Of a DNA stretch of 64,000 bases, positions 62,518 to 64,000 are shown in pieces. The DNA comes from Rhodocyclaceae bacterium (GTDB taxonomy: Bacteria > Pseudomonadota > Gammaproteobacteria > Burkholderiales > Rhodocyclaceae). Position numbers and translations under genes: made by a program. The stretch's first letter is position 1. Each line of letters begins with the position of its first letter. The stretch is taken from NCBI GenBank assembly GCA_030681195.1, contig JAUXXJ010000045.1, positions 124,001 to 188,000 on the forward strand, written 5' to 3'. The notes below the pieces were generated by a model. The model was not told where the DNA came from and made no database searches. It worked only from the letters and a program-made list of their open reading frames with translations.

Positions 62518-63978
62518 TCAGGCGGATTCGACCCGGTTGCGCCCGGTGTTTTTTGCCTTGTAAAGGGCCGTGTCGGCGCGATCGACGGTCTGGTCGGGCG
62601 ATTCGCTGCCATTGAATTCGCTGACGCCGATGCTGATGGTCAGGTTGAGGGTTTTCCCCTTGATTTCTATTGGTAGCGCGCCGATGGATTCGCGCAGGTT
62701 CTCGGCGATGCGCAGCGCTTCGTCGCGGTCGCAGCCTTTGAGGGCGAGCAGGAATTCCTCGCCGCCCCAGCGCACGGCAAGGTCCGATTCGCGCAAGCCG
62801 CTTTCCAGTCGGCGCGCAATGATGGTGAGGACGTCATCGCCAATCTGATGGCCGTGTTCGTCGTTGATGCGCTTGAAGTGGTCGATATCAACCATCAGCA
62901 TGCTGATCGGCCGTGGCGCACGACGGTATTCGGCGAGCAGCTTTTCAATCAGGATGGTGAAGGCATGACGGTTGAGCAGGCCGGTCAGTTTGTCGGTCGA
63001 GGCCATTTCCTCCAGTTGCCACTGGTAACGATTGAAGGCGAACTGAATCAGAATGATCACGATCAGTGTCACCACCAGGCTGATGGCGAGATTGGTGTAG
63101 AGCGTCTGTCGTACTGCAGCCAGCGCCACCGCTTCGTTCTGTTCGACAAACAGAAGCCACTTCAATTCGGGCAGATAGTTCACATGGAGAATGTGATTGT
63201 CGCCATCGATCTCGTATTGATAGGAACCGCGACGGTCGCTGATGATGCGGTCGATTTGTGGCCCCAGGCTGGGTACCGTGTGCAAGTCGAGTGTTTGCTT
63301 TTTCTTGTGGCCGAACTCGACGATGTGCCCGCGCAGGTCGACGAAGTAGATCTTGCGCTTGTAACGTTCCTGGTATTCCTTGATCAGGCGGTGGACAGCA
63401 TCTACGGTGAGGCCGATGCCGGTGGCGCCGATGTAGTTGCCCGCGTAGTCGAAGACGCGGTAATTGATGAAGATGGTCAGCGCGTCGGCATTGGCAAGGT
63501 CGGGATCAATGTTGATCTCGTAATCCTCGGCGAGGCCGCGCACACGGTAGTACCAGGCATCGCGCGGCTCGAAGGAGGAGACGCGCTTGAGAACACCCTC
63601 GCCGGTGTAGTAGATGCCGCTCTTTTCAGAAACGAAGAAGCTGCTGAAGGCGCCATGGCGTTCTTTCACTTCCTTGAGGAAGCGGGCCATGTCCGGCAGG
63701 GTTTTCTCGCCGCGCAAGACCCAGTCGCGCACGAAGGTGTCGTGTGCCATGGTCATCGAGATCAGGATCGGGCGAATCAGGTCACGCTGGATTTCCGAAT
63801 AGATGTTGCTTGAGGTCAGCGGCAGATCCTGCGCGATGATGGTTTCGCGAATCGCCTGCTTGGAAACGAAGTAGCCGATCAGCGAGATGGCGATGAAACC
63901 GGCCGACAGCAGTATCCACAGCATCAGCATGAGCTGACGGCGGTCGAAAATGGTGGGGCGGGCGAGTGCGCGGGTCAT
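62518..63978 (-). CDS. membrane diguanylate cyclase with periplasmic Cache-type sensor
   Basis: A 486-residue protein with a first membrane segment at about 16-38 and a periplasmic double-Cache-like sensor (about 40-285; YYTGEGVLKRVSSFEPRDAWYYRV, GNYIGATGIGLTVDAVHRLI). A second membrane segment lies at about 290-312, followed by a GGDEF domain (about 325-486). The active site is RWGGEEF and an intact inhibitory site RESD lies five residues before it, so product-inhibited c-di-GMP synthesis is expected. The ATG at 63978 is 22 bp from the window edge. Confidence 0.94.
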   Translation of the reverse strand: MTRALARPTIFDRRQLMLMLWILLSAGFIAISLIGYFVSKQAIRETIIAQDLPLTSSNIYSEIQRDLIRPILISMTMAHDTFVRDWVLRGEKTLPDMARFLKEVKERHGAFSSFFVSEKSGIYYTGEGVLKRVSSFEPRDAWYYRVRGLAEDYEINIDPDLANADALTIFINYRVFDYAGNYIGATGIGLTVDAVHRLIKEYQERYKRKIYFVDLRGHIVEFGHKKKQTLDLHTVPSLGPQIDRIISDRRGSYQYEIDGDNHILHVNYLPELKWLLFVEQNEAVALAAVRQTLYTNLAISLVVTLIVIILIQFAFNRYQWQLEEMASTDKLTGLLNRHAFTILIEKLLAEYRRAPRPISMLMVDIDHFKRINDEHGHQIGDDVLTIIARRLESGLRESDLAVRWGGEEFLLALKGCDRDEALRIAENLRESIGALPIEIKGKTLNLTISIGVSEFNGSESPDQTVDRADTALYKAKNTGRNRVESA

Positions 63979-64000
63979 GACGATCGATTTTAGGGCAATC

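Overview
The window is a gene-dense, GC-rich chromosomal segment of a betaproteobacterium, most like a member of the Rhodocyclales. The pointers are a PilG-PilH-PilI-PilJ-ChpA twitching cluster, a porin-glnK-amtB operon behind a sigma-54 promoter, a pyrB next to a zinc-ligand-less dihydroorotase (pyrX), metX-metW, the oxygen-independent ubiquinone genes ubiUVT, and several GGDEF/EAL proteins. The genus is an inference. There are no rRNA genes, CRISPR arrays or complete insertion sequences. One tRNA is present, tRNA-Leu(TAA).

Layout. 0-4.7 kb, minus strand: thiD-thiE-hemL and a truncated GGDEF/EAL sensor. 4.8-12.5 kb, plus: the pilGHIJ-chpA cluster. 12.5-18.4 kb: photolyase, then an accessory stretch with a haem-binding DUF1924 protein, a ParE-type pair, HepT/MntA, a DUF3616 protein and a VapBC cassette bounded by a duplicated 5' end of algH. 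18.4-22.5 kb, plus: algH-ruvX-pyrR-pyrB-pyrX-DUF1840. 22.5-30.4 kb: metH and two downstream genes, rhodanese, pirin, a double-receiver regulator, ychJ and DUF3301. 30.4-38.3 kb: c-di-GMP phosphodiesterase, TlpA-like thioredoxin, fructose-1,6-bisphosphatase, comM, ubiK and the nitrogen-regulated porin-glnK-amtB operon. 38.4-45.2 kb: an EAL protein, purU, thrH, an ABC-F ATPase and an HDOD protein. 45.3-52.3 kb, plus: gshA-apbE, a PTS trio (mannose-type EIIA, HPr, EI), an NlpC/P60 hydrolase and metX-metW. 52.3-53.7 kb: a small AT-richer island between tRNA-Leu and a displaced 55-bp copy of its 3' part. 53.7-59.9 kb: hydrolase, ferredoxin, MFS transporter, MazG, VanZ and ubiUVT with an FNR-type promoter. 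59.9-62.5 kb: a small defence-like block (DUF433/DUF5615 pair, an EVE-like plus PD-(D/E)XK nuclease, an antitoxin-like ORF). 62.5-64 kb: a membrane diguanylate cyclase.

The most striking signal is a dispersed 24-bp repeat: four A's followed by GTCGGCGCTGGCGGGACGGC. I count about 20 copies with at least 20/24 identity, in both orientations, roughly one per 3.2 kb. Twelve lie inside otherwise normal genes and are translated without a stop, giving the recurring peptides [22 protein letters not shown] and KSALAGR, mostly in interdomain linkers. Eight are intergenic and tend to border toxin-antitoxin or defence cassettes. One copy is split by an exact 27-nt insertion. This could be a mobile palindrome-like element that tolerates insertion into coding sequence, or an uptake-sequence-like signal. 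comM and the pilus-control cluster in the same window make the second idea worth testing. The other main candidate for something new is the single-gene EVE-like/PD-(D/E)XK fusion at 60.6-62.1 kb, which looks like a modification-dependent restriction enzyme without a motor domain.
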